A DNA stretch of 64,000 nucleotides from positions 194,070 through 258,069 of the forward strand of contig NZ_QXFH01000077.1 in NCBI RefSeq assembly GCF_003581615.1, in the 5' to 3' direction. A program made the position numbers and the translations under genes. This DNA comes from Flagellimonas lutimaris (lineage in GTDB: Bacteria; Bacteroidota; Bacteroidia; Flavobacteriales; Flavobacteriaceae). Below are positions 1-9,126 of this stretch, piece by piece (position 1 is the first letter of the stretch; each line of letters begins with the position of its first letter). The notes under the pieces were generated by a model. The model saw nothing but the letters and a program-made list of their open reading frames with translations, was not told the DNA's origin and did not search any database.

Positions 1-177
1 TATTTGGTGCTATTGGCCGCTATTGGGTATGTGGTGAGTTGCTCAGCAAAGCTGGTTATGCCTAACCATACTGATTATGAACAAGGCCTGGAATTGCTGG
101 TTGTACTGTTCGGAGTTGTAGGAGAGTTGTCGTTTACTGTTTGGTTACTGATAAAAGGGTTAAAAAAAGCGCAATAA
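1..177 (+). CDS. DUF4386-like membrane protein, C-terminal end (partial)
   Basis: An open frame enters from the left edge in frame 1 and stops with TAA at 175-177, leaving 58 residues. The translated tail has a hydrophobic run, then SCSAKLVMPNHTDYE, then a second hydrophobic run with GELSFTVWLLIKGLKKA. This pattern (a membrane segment, a short loop with 'AKL..PN..DYE', then 'GE.SF..WLL.KG.K' at the C terminus) is the one I know from DUF4386 membrane proteins, whose function is unknown. It converges with the Crp/Fnr-like gene only 16 bases away. The N terminus lies outside the window, so the family call rests on the tail alone. Confidence 0.6.
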   Translation, partial: YLVLLAAIGYVVSCSAKLVMPNHTDYEQGLELLVVLFGVVGELSFTVWLLIKGLKKAQ

Positions 178-193
178 AGTACCGATTAATATG

Positions 194-769
194 TTACCGT
201 TGTGCTATTCGCTTCCGAATACGACTTAATGACTCTGGTTTGACACCTAAATAACTTGCCAAATGGTATTGAGGTACACGTTGTAGCAAATCTGGTCGAT
301 TCTCCATAAGGTCTAGGTATCTTTTTTCCGGACTGGAAATCATGAACTGGGCCAATTTATCTTGATAAGCTCCAAGCTCTTCCTCAACAGAAACTCTGCA
401 AATGGACTCAAATGCCGGTACTCGTTCAAAAAGCTCTTGTTCTTTGTCTCGGGATAGAATGGCTAGTCTGCAATCTTCTATGCATTCCAAATAATGATTT
501 GAAGGTATTTTGAGATTGTAGCTTTGTAAGGAGGAAATGGCATCTTTTTCTATATAAAACTCGGTAGTCTTTTCTTCCCCATCGACCAAATAATACTTCC
601 TCACCAGCCCTTGTATATTAAAGTAGGACTCGTTGGAGACCTGACCTTCACGCAACAAAATATGACCTTTTTCAAAGGTTTTGATGGGAATACATTCCGT
701 AACAGCTTTGGCCTCTTCTTCATTAAGCTCCAAAGCTCCTTCCAGAAGTTGTACAATTTCACTTTTCAA
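194..769 (-). CDS. Crp/Fnr family transcriptional regulator
   Basis: A 191-residue protein with the layout of a small Bacteroidota Crp/Fnr-like regulator. It has an N-terminal cyclic-nucleotide-binding-like beta-roll (about residues 20-120, with FEKGHILLREGQ and the charged turn DGEEKT) and a short C-terminal helix-turn-helix (about 160-190, QYHLASYLGVKPESLSRIRK). The recognition helix carries E..SR as in FNR-type proteins. No N-terminal cysteine cluster is present, so iron-sulfur oxygen sensing is not supported, and the usual cAMP-contact residues are not obvious. The ligand is unknown. It is transcribed alone, convergent with the DUF4386-like gene and divergent from the esterase. Proteins of this size in Flavobacteriia often control a neighbouring gene, but no target can be assigned here. 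Confidence 0.85.
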   Translation of the reverse strand: MKSEIVQLLEGALELNEEEAKAVTECIPIKTFEKGHILLREGQVSNESYFNIQGLVRKYYLVDGEEKTTEFYIEKDAISSLQSYNLKIPSNHYLECIEDCRLAILSRDKEQELFERVPAFESICRVSVEEELGAYQDKLAQFMISSPEKRYLDLMENRPDLLQRVPQYHLASYLGVKPESLSRIRKRIAQR

Positions 770-1201
770 TTTAGAGTCTTTGATTCATACAAAATTAAGC
801 TTTTACTTCACTTTGTTTTTTTACACCAAATAAAATGTCCAAAATATTGTAGGCCAAAGGGCAGGGCCTACGGTAGGTACAGTTCCGTCGGTCAAAGCTG
901 CTTTTGCTTCTGGTGATTTTAGTACTACGAGCAGAACAGTGTAGAACGGATTAATTGCAATTTCACAGTATTCTAACAAATTGAATAATTGTTATAGAAT
1001 CTTACCAGATTACTTTGGGTTTTAAAGGGCTTATCTTAACTTTAAAAACGTTTGATTGACACTGCATTTTTGCAAAAGGATTGTCCCGACCAGTTGCCAA
1101 TTAGCAATCAATTTTTTGGATTTTGAAGGACCTCTAGGTACTTTCTCTCGCATTAAAAATTAAAGCGATTTAACACAATAAGATTAACTAAACAAACTAA
1201 C
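770..1201. other. 432-bp intergenic region with hairpins
   Basis: This stretch separates the divergent regulator and esterase genes. It contains a 7-bp stem (849-855 with 865-871, GTAGGCC/GGCCTAC) and a second imperfect AT-rich hairpin near 971-1000. On the plus strand a short in-frame stretch (about 837-947, ending in TAG) has coding-like composition but no start and no family match that I recognise; it may be a gene remnant. I see no convincing TAnnTTTG promoter box for the esterase. Confidence 0.4.
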
Positions 1202-2818
1202 ATGAAATTAAAAACCATACGCTATTTATTCCTAATTGTAATAGGGACAAGTACTTTACACGCTCAAACAGAAGTCATTACCGGAGAAGATGTCGCTATT
1301 GCCGATACTGAATCAGGAAAAGTCCGAGGATTTATTCAAAACGGAATATACACTTACAAAGGGATACCTTACGCTACAGCGGAACGCTTTATGCCTGCGA
1401 AAAAAGTAGAACCATGGGATGGTGTGAGAAGCTCGACTATGTATGGCCCCGTAGCTCCTTTGATGACACCCACTACACAGGTTCAAGACGAAGCTGAATT
1501 TGTTTTTGACCATGATTGGGGCTATACAAGCGAAGACTGTCTTCGACTAAATATTTGGACCCCAAGTATTAATGACAATAAAAAAAGACCCGTACTTTTT
1601 TGGATTCATGGTGGTGGTTATACGGCTGGTTCCAGCCAGGAACTGCCATCCTACCACGGAGAAAATTTAAGTATTAAGGGTGATGTTGTTGTGGTTTCCA
1701 TCAACCATAGATTGAATATTTTGGGCTTTTTGGATTTATCCGCTTATGGTGACAAATACAAAGAATCGGCCAATAATAGTATGTTGGATATTGTTGCTGC
1801 ATTGGATTGGGTAAAAACCAATATTTCCAATTTTGGAGGTGACCCCAACAACGTTACCATTTTCGGTCAGTCCGGTGGAGGCGCTAAGGTCAATACGCTA
1901 ATGGCCATGCCAAGGGCGGAAGGATTGTTTCATAAAGCCATCAATCAAAGTGGTTCATTTAGAGGTAGATTGACCAGAAAAGAGATTTCTCAGCAGATAA
2001 CCGCTGAGGTGTTAAATCAACTTTCTCTATCTCCAAATCAGGTAGATAGTCTTCAAACCATTCCATTTGATAAACTAAGCGCAGCAGGTACAGCAGCTCT
2101 AGGTATAGTGGAAAAGAAAATGAGAGAAGACGGTAATGCACCTGTTGGCTTTGGTCTAAATTGGGGACCGAGTTTGGACGGTATTGTACTTCCGCACGAT
2201 TTAATGTCCGATGAAGCATTCGAACTCTCAAAGAATATACCCTTAATGTTGGGGAGCACGAAAAATGAATTTACACCATTTATGAACGGACGCTTCTTCA
2301 AAGCATCGGAAGAAGAAGTGATGACTCATATTGAAGAAACTTACAAAGACAAGGCTAATGATTATGTAGCTGCCGTTAAAAAAGCTTATCCAAACGATAC
2401 CAGACCTTCCGATTTACTGGATATAGATGCCATGTTTAGGCCAGGAGCGGTTTTCCAGGCAAACCAAAAATCGCAATTGGAGAGCGGTGCACCTGTATAC
2501 ATGTATATGTTTACATGGCAATCCCCTGTTTTTGATGGAAAATACAAAGCATTACATTGTATGGAACTTCCTTTTGTTTTCGATAATATAGAGCGTGCCA
2601 GACAGATGACAGGTGGAGGTCAAGAAGCCCATTTGCTAGCAGACAAGATGAGCGGTGCGTGGATCAATTTTGCCAAGACTGGTAATCCAAATCACGATGG
2701 TTTACCACAATGGCCACAATATAATCCAGAGTATACATCAACCATGTTTTTTGACAACTCCTGTGAAGTAAAACCGCAGCACGACAAAGAATTCTTGGCT
2801 CTGATGGCCGACATGTAA
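1202..2818 (+). CDS. Secreted type-B carboxylesterase
   Basis: A 538-residue alpha/beta hydrolase of the carboxylesterase type-B (COesterase) family, the normal length for the group. An N-terminal hydrophobic signal ends near TLHAQ (about residue 22), so it is exported. Visible motifs are the oxyanion loop HGGGY at about 136-140, the nucleophile elbow GQSGGG with Ser224, the acidic region STKNEF, and the histidine in ALHCMELPFVF. The pair of early cysteine/acid motifs EDCLRLNIW is also typical. It probably cleaves ester groups, perhaps acyl or acetyl decorations on a polysaccharide, because it lies beside a rhamnosidase relic and a sulfatase. The substrate cannot be read from the sequence. 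Transcription towards the sulfatase is co-directional, though the pseudogene lies between them. Confidence 0.9.
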   Translation: MKLKTIRYLFLIVIGTSTLHAQTEVITGEDVAIADTESGKVRGFIQNGIYTYKGIPYATAERFMPAKKVEPWDGVRSSTMYGPVAPLMTPTTQVQDEAEFVFDHDWGYTSEDCLRLNIWTPSINDNKKRPVLFWIHGGGYTAGSSQELPSYHGENLSIKGDVVVVSINHRLNILGFLDLSAYGDKYKESANNSMLDIVAALDWVKTNISNFGGDPNNVTIFGQSGGGAKVNTLMAMPRAEGLFHKAINQSGSFRGRLTRKEISQQITAEVLNQLSLSPNQVDSLQTIPFDKLSAAGTAALGIVEKKMREDGNAPVGFGLNWGPSLDGIVLPHDLMSDEAFELSKNIPLMLGSTKNEFTPFMNGRFFKASEEEVMTHIEETYKDKANDYVAAVKKAYPNDTRPSDLLDIDAMFRPGAVFQANQKSQLESGAPVYMYMFTWQSPVFDGKYKALHCMELPFVFDNIERARQMTGGGQEAHLLADKMSGAWINFAKTGNPNHDGLPQWPQYNPEYTSTMFFDNSCEVKPQHDKEFLALMADM

Positions 2819-2848
2819 AAGCTAAGGATATTGCATAAAAATTATACA

Positions 2849-3267
2849 ATGAAATTATTCCCGAAAATAGCTTTACCTCTGTTTAGGGCAAGTCTTCTTT
2901 TGGTCGGTTCCTGCAGTGAAGAAAACACAGAAGGGCAACCGATACTCAAAAATCAAGTTTTGAAACAGGCAATTTTTAATCCTTATCTGGTAGTTACGAA
3001 TCCAACTATGCAAAGATATTTAGCAGTTGGCCCTCTAATGGTAAGGGAAATATGTTAACTTAACAATGTACTATACCCGCAAATACCAATGCCACCCTAT
3101 ATCTACCTATGGAGGTAGATCGAGAGGATTCCTTTAAAGTCATAAAAGGAGTTGAATATAAAGGGAATGAGCAGAAAAACGGTGTCATGGTAGGGAGATA
3201 TGAACGTAATTCAGGTACATTTGAGTTTAAATCGTACAACGGAATTTTGACCGTGAGTACACCATAA
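2849..3267 (+). pseudogene. Relic of a GH78-like alpha-L-rhamnosidase lipoprotein
   Basis: The ATG at 2849 opens a lipoprotein-like signal (LLLVGSCSEE), but this frame runs into unrelated sequence and ends at 3058. In another frame (positions divisible as 2980-3267) a typical C terminus of alpha-L-rhamnosidases can be read: SGSYESNYAKIFSSWPSNGK, then an in-frame TAA at 3061-3063, then TIPANTNATLYLP and a tail ending in TAA at 3265-3267. GH78 enzymes end with the same 'GSY.S.YGKI.S.W...TIPANTTATVYLP' pattern. So the signal peptide and the last roughly 90 residues survive, the catalytic core is missing, and the tail has a nonsense mutation. The N-terminal piece may or may not come from the same gene. 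It lies between the esterase and the sulfatase, consistent with a decayed utilisation locus. Confidence 0.7.
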
Positions 3268-3303
3268 CCAAGAAAGCAATAGCCATAGCCAAAAAAACCT
3301 TAA

Positions 3304-4785
3304 ATGAAAACTAAACATTTTTCACAGATCTTGGTGTTTTTATTAACACTCATGTTGTTTGCCAGTAAGACCAATGCACAATCCAAAAAAGAGAAGCCAA
3401 GAAACGTAATATTCATCTTAACAGATGACCATAGGTACGATTATATGGGCTTTACAGGAAAGGTACCGTGGTTGGAGACCCCTAATATGGACCGTTTGGC
3501 CTCGGAAGGTGCTTACCTTCCCAATGCATTTGTAACTACTTCTTTATGTTCGCCAAGTAGGGCCTCCATATTGACGGGACAGTTCTCCCACTCCCATACC
3601 ATTGTGGATAATCAGGCACCCAATCCAGGGAACCTAACCTATTTCCCACAATACTTGCAAAAAGCTGGCTATCAAACCAGTTTTTTTGGAAAGTGGCACA
3701 TGGGAAGCCATACTGATGAGCCCAGACCTGGTTTTGACCACTGGGAAAGCTTTTTTGGACAAGGCGTTTACTACAATCCACAGTTGAATATCAATGGGGA
3801 ACGTATCCAGTATAAGGATTCTACCTATATCACCGATTTGTTGACGGAGCACGCTTTGGATTGGCTCAAAAATAGAGATGACGACAAACCCTTCTTTATG
3901 TATCTCTCACATAAGGCCGTACATGCTGAATTCCAACCAGCAAGACGACATAAAGGAAAATATGAAGGAAAAAAAATTGAACTCCCACCAACCTACGATC
4001 AGACCAAGACCGGTGCTTGGAGAGACCTAAAATGGCCCGAATGGGTTGCTGATCAACGAGTAAGCTGGCATGGAGTGGATTATATGTATCATAACAATAT
4101 AGACATGCAAGAATTAGTGCAAGCTTATTGTGAGACACTTTTGGGTGTAGACGAAAGTGTTGGTGCCGTTTTGGAATATTTGGAATCCGAAGGATTGGAT
4201 GATTCCACCATGATCATCTATATGGGTGATAATGGTTTCAGTTGGGGTGAACATGGATTGATAGATAAGCGACACTTCTACGAAGAATCTGTGAAAGTAC
4301 CATTGTTGGTAAGATGTCCGGATTTATTTGCGGGAGGGATTATGCCACAAGCAATGGTTCAGAATATAGATGTAGCCCCTACCATTTTGGCTGAAGCAGG
4401 AGTAAAACAGCCCAAAGACATGCCCGGAGTTTCCTTTGTTCCTATTCTAACAGGGAAAAAACCTGATGGTGACAGAAATGAAGTATTTTATGAATACTAT
4501 TGGGAAAATGATTTCCCCATGACCCCCACCATGTTTGGCATGCGTACGGATAAATATAAATACATCCGTTATCAAGGTATCTGGGACAGAAATGAACTTT
4601 ATGACTTAGAAAATGATCCAAACGAAATGTATAATCTTATCGGTGATCCCTCAAAACAAGATACCATCAAAAATATGCTCGAATCACTCTATTCGTGGTT
4701 AGAGAATACAGGAGGTATGCAGATTCCATTAAAATCCACCAATAGACCGAGGTTTGGAGATTATAAGCATAAGGGGGAATATTGA
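3304..4785 (+). CDS. Secreted sulfatase, Cys-type (formylglycine-dependent)
   Basis: A 493-residue type I sulfatase, full length, with a signal peptide ending near KTNAQ (about 26). The active-site signature is CSPSRASILTG with Cys82, the residue converted to formylglycine. Other hallmarks are the metal ligands in ILTDDHRYD, GKWHMG, the D-N pair in YMGDNG, and a C-terminal region with DLENDPNEMYNL typical of carbohydrate sulfatases. It should remove sulfate esters from a glycan in the periplasm or at the cell surface; which sugar is not evident. The formylglycine-generating-enzyme-like gene near 24 kb could supply maturation. It is followed by a bidirectional terminator. The neighbouring esterase and rhamnosidase relic suggest a sulfated, rhamnose-containing algal polysaccharide, but that is inference. 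Confidence 0.93.
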   Translation: MKTKHFSQILVFLLTLMLFASKTNAQSKKEKPRNVIFILTDDHRYDYMGFTGKVPWLETPNMDRLASEGAYLPNAFVTTSLCSPSRASILTGQFSHSHTIVDNQAPNPGNLTYFPQYLQKAGYQTSFFGKWHMGSHTDEPRPGFDHWESFFGQGVYYNPQLNINGERIQYKDSTYITDLLTEHALDWLKNRDDDKPFFMYLSHKAVHAEFQPARRHKGKYEGKKIELPPTYDQTKTGAWRDLKWPEWVADQRVSWHGVDYMYHNNIDMQELVQAYCETLLGVDESVGAVLEYLESEGLDDSTMIIYMGDNGFSWGEHGLIDKRHFYEESVKVPLLVRCPDLFAGGIMPQAMVQNIDVAPTILAEAGVKQPKDMPGVSFVPILTGKKPDGDRNEVFYEYYWENDFPMTPTMFGMRTDKYKYIRYQGIWDRNELYDLENDPNEMYNLIGDPSKQDTIKNMLESLYSWLENTGGMQIPLKSTNRPRFGDYKHKGEY

Positions 4786-4833
4786 TTTTATAAAATAGAC
4801 AGTACATACATCAACTACCAATTCAAATCGAGT

Positions 4834-4866
4834 AAGCACAGTTCTATTTTTTAGCTGTGCTTTTTT
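4834..4866. terminator. Bidirectional intrinsic terminator
   Basis: A perfect 8-bp stem (4834-4841 AAGCACAG with 4855-4862 CTGTGCTT) is followed by a T-run on the plus strand. It lies between the convergent sulfatase and GDSL esterase genes and can serve the sulfatase; the AT-rich flank also allows use by the opposite gene. Confidence 0.8.
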
Positions 4867-4872
4867 GTTGGT

Positions 4873-5574
4873 TTACAGCATCGGCTTTAAAATATCCCAT
4901 ACATTTTCAGCTACCAGTTTTTGCCCTTTTACGGTAGGGTGTATCCCATCTCCTTGGTTGAGTTCTGGGATTCCGGCTACATTGTTCAATAAAAAGGGAA
5001 TCAATTTGATGTTTTCTGACGCAGCCAGTTCAGGAAATATGCTTTCAAATTTTGAAGTGTATTCAGGTCCCATGTTTGGGGGAATCCTCATGCCGGCAAG
5101 AATAATTTTTGCATCGGGCAATTTACTTTGAACAGTATCTACCATGCTTTGAAGGTTGGATTCGGTTTCCGTTAGCGGAACGCCTCGAAGTCCATCATTG
5201 GCACCCAACTCTATGATGATGATGTCGATACCATCTTCCAAAACCCATTCTAACCTATTCTTGCCACTAGCCGTAGTTTCCCCACTCAGCCCTGCATTGA
5301 TAACAGTATAGTCCAAGCCTAGAGAGTCTATTTTTCCTTGGATAACAGCTGGGAAAGCTTGACTGACTTCCAATCCATACCCAGCAGTTAGGCTATCACC
5401 AAAAAACAGGATTTTTTTATTGGAGTCGGTGGTCTCAGGTACTGCTGTTTCTTCGGTAACCGATGTTTCCTCAACATCTTTTTTAGAGTTCTTCTCACCA
5501 CAACCAAGTAGCGGCAAAGTCAAAAAATAACAAAACATTAACGGCAAAGAGAAGCTTGGGATTTTCTTGGTCAT
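4873..5574 (-). CDS. GDSL-type arylesterase/lysophospholipase, TesA-like lipoprotein
   Basis: A serine esterase of the SGNH/GDSL hydrolase family. The four blocks are present: FFGDSLTAGYG (nucleophile Ser), GLSGETTASG (Gly), GANDGLRG (Asn) and DGIHP (Asp/His). I choose the ATG at 5574 over an upstream ATG at 5607 because it puts a basic start directly before the hydrophobic segment and lipobox LLGCGEK. The upstream ATG would leave only 9 bases to the divergent gene. The protein (233 residues) would be a lipoprotein with a short acidic linker before the catalytic domain. It is divergent from the ABC genes, the same arrangement as tesA-ybbA-ybbP in Escherichia coli. Likely activity is thioesterase/lysophospholipase/arylesterase; the true substrate is unknown. 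Confidence 0.9.
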   Translation of the reverse strand: MTKKIPSFSLPLMFCYFLTLPLLGCGEKNSKKDVEETSVTEETAVPETTDSNKKILFFGDSLTAGYGLEVSQAFPAVIQGKIDSLGLDYTVINAGLSGETTASGKNRLEWVLEDGIDIIIIELGANDGLRGVPLTETESNLQSMVDTVQSKLPDAKIILAGMRIPPNMGPEYTSKFESIFPELAASENIKLIPFLLNNVAGIPELNQGDGIHPTVKGQKLVAENVWDILKPML

Positions 5575-5616
5575 GATCAATTTTAGTATTTTGAGAGTTT
5601 TAACCAAAAGCGTGTT

Positions 5617-6294
5617 ATGTCAAAGATATTAAAAGTTCAACACCTCTCTAAAACCTATCGAAGTGGTGAACATAATCTAAATGTACTCAACAATGTTTCG
5701 TTTGAAGTAGGAAGTGGTGAAAGTTTTGCGATTGTTGGCCCCTCAGGTAGTGGAAAAACCACTTTGTTGGGACTTTGCGCCGGATTGGACACTACAGATG
5801 AAGGCGAAATTTGGCTCTGTGGGCAGAATTTATTCGACTTGGATGAAGATGGAAGAGCACGCTTAAGAAACCAGAATGTTGGTTTTGTTTTTCAGGATTT
5901 TCAACTATTGCCAACGTTGACCGCGCTGGAGAACGTGATTGTTCCTTTGGAACTTCGTGGGGTTAAAAAAGCGACCGACCATGGAAAAGAGCTTTTGGCC
6001 AAGGTTGGACTGCAAGATAGAGCAGGACATTACCCTTCTCAATTATCGGGAGGCGAGCAGCAGCGTGTTGCCTTGGCACGTGCTTTTGCCAACCAACCTG
6101 CTATACTTTTTGCCGATGAGCCTACGGGAAATCTTGATGATGATACGGGTACCAAAATAGAAGATTTACTTTTTGAACTCAACAAAGAGCAAGGTACGGC
6201 ACTTGTTATTGTGACCCATGATTTGGAGCTGGCCCAAAAAACAGATAAGAGTATTCGCTTAAGGTCTGGCAAAATCGAGGAAACTGTAGGGTAA
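5617..6294 (+). CDS. ABC transporter ATP-binding protein, YbbA-like
   Basis: A 225-residue ATPase of the LolD/MacB/YbbA type. Walker A is GPSGSGKTT, the signature is LSGGEQQRVALARA, Walker B is ILFADEPTGNLD, and the switch histidine lies in VTHDLE. Length and sequence match YbbA-type subunits that pair with a large FtsX-like permease. The permease gene begins 2 bases after its stop, so the two are certainly co-transcribed. The family is thought to act mechanically from the cytoplasmic face on envelope substrates (lipoproteins, lipids or small molecules). The divergent TesA-like gene supports the YbbA assignment. The substrate is unknown. Confidence 0.93.
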   Translation: MSKILKVQHLSKTYRSGEHNLNVLNNVSFEVGSGESFAIVGPSGSGKTTLLGLCAGLDTTDEGEIWLCGQNLFDLDEDGRARLRNQNVGFVFQDFQLLPTLTALENVIVPLELRGVKKATDHGKELLAKVGLQDRAGHYPSQLSGGEQQRVALARAFANQPAILFADEPTGNLDDDTGTKIEDLLFELNKEQGTALVIVTHDLELAQKTDKSIRLRSGKIEETVG

Positions 6295-6296
6295 TT

Positions 6297-8834
6297 ATGG
6301 GAAAGAACAACACTGGATTTTCTTGGCTGCTGAAAATGGCTTGGCGAGATGGAAAGGCAAGCTACGGCAAACTTTTATTATTTGTTTTCTCTATAACCTT
6401 GGGCGTGGCCGCTGTGGTCAGCGTTCATTCCTTTAGTAATTTATTGAAAGAAAATATTGCTTCACAGTCTAAAGCACTTTTAGGAGCTGATTATCTTATT
6501 GAAAGCGACAAACCGGTCAACGATGTGGTAATTGGTATTATGGATTCGTTGGGAGGGGCAGATGCCCAAGAGATTAACTTTCTGTCCATGGCAGCTTTTC
6601 CTGGGAATAATGGGACCAAGTTAATGGAAGTTAGGGGAGTGGAAGGCGGTTTTCCGTTTTACGGGGATTTGGAGACCACACCCGTTTCAGCGGCAAACGA
6701 CTATAGAAATGGTGGTGCCTTAGTGGATGTTACTACTATGCTTCAGCTCAACCTAAAGATTGGAGATAGTATAAAATTGGGAGCAGTTACCCTTCCCATT
6801 GCAGGGGAGTTAGAAACGGTTCCCGGTAGCACATCGGTTTTTGGGGCCATTGCACCACCGGTGCTTATTCCATTTACATATATTGAAGCAACAGGTCTGG
6901 TCCAAACGGGAAGTCGCATTGAGTACAAATATTACTTCAAAGCGGATGAAAATGAGGATATGGTTCTTTTGGACAAGAAGGTCGCCTCTGTATTGGATGC
7001 TGAAGAGGCAGATTTGGATACCCATCTCTCCGAAGCAAGACGTTTGGGGCGACGGTACGAGAATTTTGGAAAATTCCTCAATCTGGTCGGTTTTATTGCG
7101 TTGCTACTGGGCTGTGTAGGTATTGCCAGTGGCATGGGCATCTATGTTCAGATGAAATTAAAATCCATTGCAGTGCTCAAATGCTTGGGTGCTTCAAAAA
7201 GGCAGAGCTACCTTATTTTCTTTATTCAAATAGCTTGTATGGGTATTGTTGGTGGATTATTGGGAACGGTAATCGGTTATCTACTGCAACAATTGTTTCC
7301 CATTTTATTGGGTGATTTACTACCCGTAGATGTTGATATTACTTTATCCCTTCAAAGTGTCTTACTTGGACTTTCATTAGGATTGGCTATGTCCATTTTA
7401 TTTGCACTCTACCCACTAATGAAAACATTATATGTATCGCCCTTGCAGGCCTTGCGTGTGGTTCAGGAAACTAAATCCCGCTCAAAAAGGGCAACCACTG
7501 CTGTTGGATTGGGTATAGTGCTGTTTGTATTCAGTTTTTCATTTTGGTTGCTCGGTGATTTTATGCGCTCTCTGTTTTTTGTAGTAGGATTGTTGGTTGT
7601 CTTTTTGATTCTTACCGCAGTTGCAAGATTCTTTATGGCCATGTTGAAAAGATTTTTCCCGTATTCATGGAGTTTTATTGCTCGCCAGAGTTTGAAGAAT
7701 TTGTTCAGACCACAAAATCAGACCTTGGTATTGGTATTGTCCATAGGAATTGGAACTTTTTTGATAAGCACCCTTTATTTTACCAAGGATATGCTTTTGG
7801 AAAAGGCAGCCATTGAGGATAGTGCCAACAGCACCAATATGATTTTAATGGATATACAGAATCCACAAATGGATGGTGTTTCCAATACGATTAAAGCTTC
7901 GGGCTATCCTGTAATCGATAAAATCCCAATTGTTACCATGCGGGTGGAAACCTTAAAAGATAGACATGTAGAGGATATTCGAAAAGATACCACATCGCAA
8001 GTGGGTAGATGGATATTGAATCATGAGTTTAGGGTGACCTATAGAGACAGTCTTATTGGTTCCGAACGAATTTTAGAAGGGGATTGGATAAGCAGTGTCG
8101 ATGCAGATTCGGATGTCCCTATTTCCGTGAGCAGTGATTTTGCCAATATGGCCAAAGTGACCATCGGGGACCCAGTATCATTCAATGTGCAAGGAAGGAT
8201 AATGAACACCGTTGTGCAAAGCATACGTGAAGTGGATTGGAGCAGGCTACAGCCTAATTTCTCCATTGTTTTTCCAGCTGGAGTGCTTGAAAATGCGCCA
8301 CAGTTTGGGGTGATGACCACCAGAACTGCGGACGATCAAGGTTCTGCTCAATTACAGCAGCAACTGGTACGTCAATTTCCCAATGTTTCTATTCTGGATT
8401 TAAAAAGAATCCTAAGTCTTTTGGAAGATATTCTGGGAAAAATTGGATGGGTCATCAACTTTATGGCCTTCTTTAGCATTTTTGTTGGAGTAGCAGTACT
8501 AATGGGTGCTATCTATAGCAGTAAACACCAACGTGTAAAACAAGGTGCCCTATTAAGGACTTTGGGAGCCCAAGGCTCACAAATTTTAAAAATGATAGCT
8601 ATTGAGTACGCCATTCTTGGATTTTTAGGGGCTTTTATGGGGGTGTTGCTCGCTGTTTTGGGAAGTTCCCTATTGGCTTATATGTTGTTTGAAACCACTT
8701 TTACTCCTTCATGGGTACCGTTCTTTATTATTCTTCCGGCAATAACGTTGTTGGTTTTTGCACTGGGCGTTGGAAACAGTATTGGGATTGTTAGAAACTC
8801 TCCACTATCTGTTTTGAAGAAGGAGAAGGAGTAA
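6297..8834 (+). CDS. FtsX-family ABC permease, YbbP-like
   Basis: An 845-residue permease, close in length to E. coli YbbP. It has an N-terminal membrane segment (about 25-48), a large periplasmic domain, then a cluster of helices near 260-380 including GCVGIASGMGIYVQMKLK and ALYPLMKTLYVSPLQALR. A second part repeats the plan with a helix near 480, another periplasmic domain, and C-terminal helices near 715-840 with GAIYSSKHQRVKQGALLRTLGA. Two FtsX domains with 'K...LR.LGAS' motifs define the family. It forms the membrane partner of the preceding ATPase. A likely terminator hairpin lies about 135 bases downstream. Confidence 0.92.
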   Translation: MGKNNTGFSWLLKMAWRDGKASYGKLLLFVFSITLGVAAVVSVHSFSNLLKENIASQSKALLGADYLIESDKPVNDVVIGIMDSLGGADAQEINFLSMAAFPGNNGTKLMEVRGVEGGFPFYGDLETTPVSAANDYRNGGALVDVTTMLQLNLKIGDSIKLGAVTLPIAGELETVPGSTSVFGAIAPPVLIPFTYIEATGLVQTGSRIEYKYYFKADENEDMVLLDKKVASVLDAEEADLDTHLSEARRLGRRYENFGKFLNLVGFIALLLGCVGIASGMGIYVQMKLKSIAVLKCLGASKRQSYLIFFIQIACMGIVGGLLGTVIGYLLQQLFPILLGDLLPVDVDITLSLQSVLLGLSLGLAMSILFALYPLMKTLYVSPLQALRVVQETKSRSKRATTAVGLGIVLFVFSFSFWLLGDFMRSLFFVVGLLVVFLILTAVARFFMAMLKRFFPYSWSFIARQSLKNLFRPQNQTLVLVLSIGIGTFLISTLYFTKDMLLEKAAIEDSANSTNMILMDIQNPQMDGVSNTIKASGYPVIDKIPIVTMRVETLKDRHVEDIRKDTTSQVGRWILNHEFRVTYRDSLIGSERILEGDWISSVDADSDVPISVSSDFANMAKVTIGDPVSFNVQGRIMNTVVQSIREVDWSRLQPNFSIVFPAGVLENAPQFGVMTTRTADDQGSAQLQQQLVRQFPNVSILDLKRILSLLEDILGKIGWVINFMAFFSIFVGVAVLMGAIYSSKHQRVKQGALLRTLGAQGSQILKMIAIEYAILGFLGAFMGVLLAVLGSSLLAYMLFETTFTPSWVPFFIILPAITLLVFALGVGNSIGIVRNSPLSVLKKEKE

Positions 8835-8968
8835 AGCTTAATACTTTTGCCAATATTTTTATGCTTTAAAATAATCTTGAAGTCGTCGGTGTTTGTTTTG
8901 AGAGTTTTGTTCTTTATTATGCTCATGTCTTAATAGAAGTAAATCCGATATCATTTTAGGAATAATTC

Positions 8969-9010
8969 AAAAAAATCTTCCCTAAATATTCTATTTAAAG
9001 ATTTTTTTAT
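8969..9010 (+). terminator. Probable intrinsic terminator of the ybbA-ybbP-like operon
   Basis: An 11-bp perfect stem, AAAAAAATCTT (8969-8979) with AAGATTTTTTT (8998-9008), encloses an 18-base loop, and the right arm itself is the T-run. The stem is AT-rich, so it is weaker than a classic terminator. The surrounding 387-bp gap (8835-9221) otherwise shows only AT-rich sequence and the palindrome at 9127-9145. Confidence 0.55.
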
Positions 9011-9126
9011 AATTTGTTAACGTTTTTTGGTATTATTTCAATTGGTTTTTTATTTAATCAAGGAAATAAAAACAACTTTCCTTTTTAGAAATATCTCTTT
9101 TGGAGTTATTTCATGCATACGGCACT

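Noticed and set aside
611-916. A 101-codon plus-strand open frame opposite the Crp/Fnr-like gene
   Set aside because: It is mostly antisense to the regulator, with no ribosome site and no recognisable protein.
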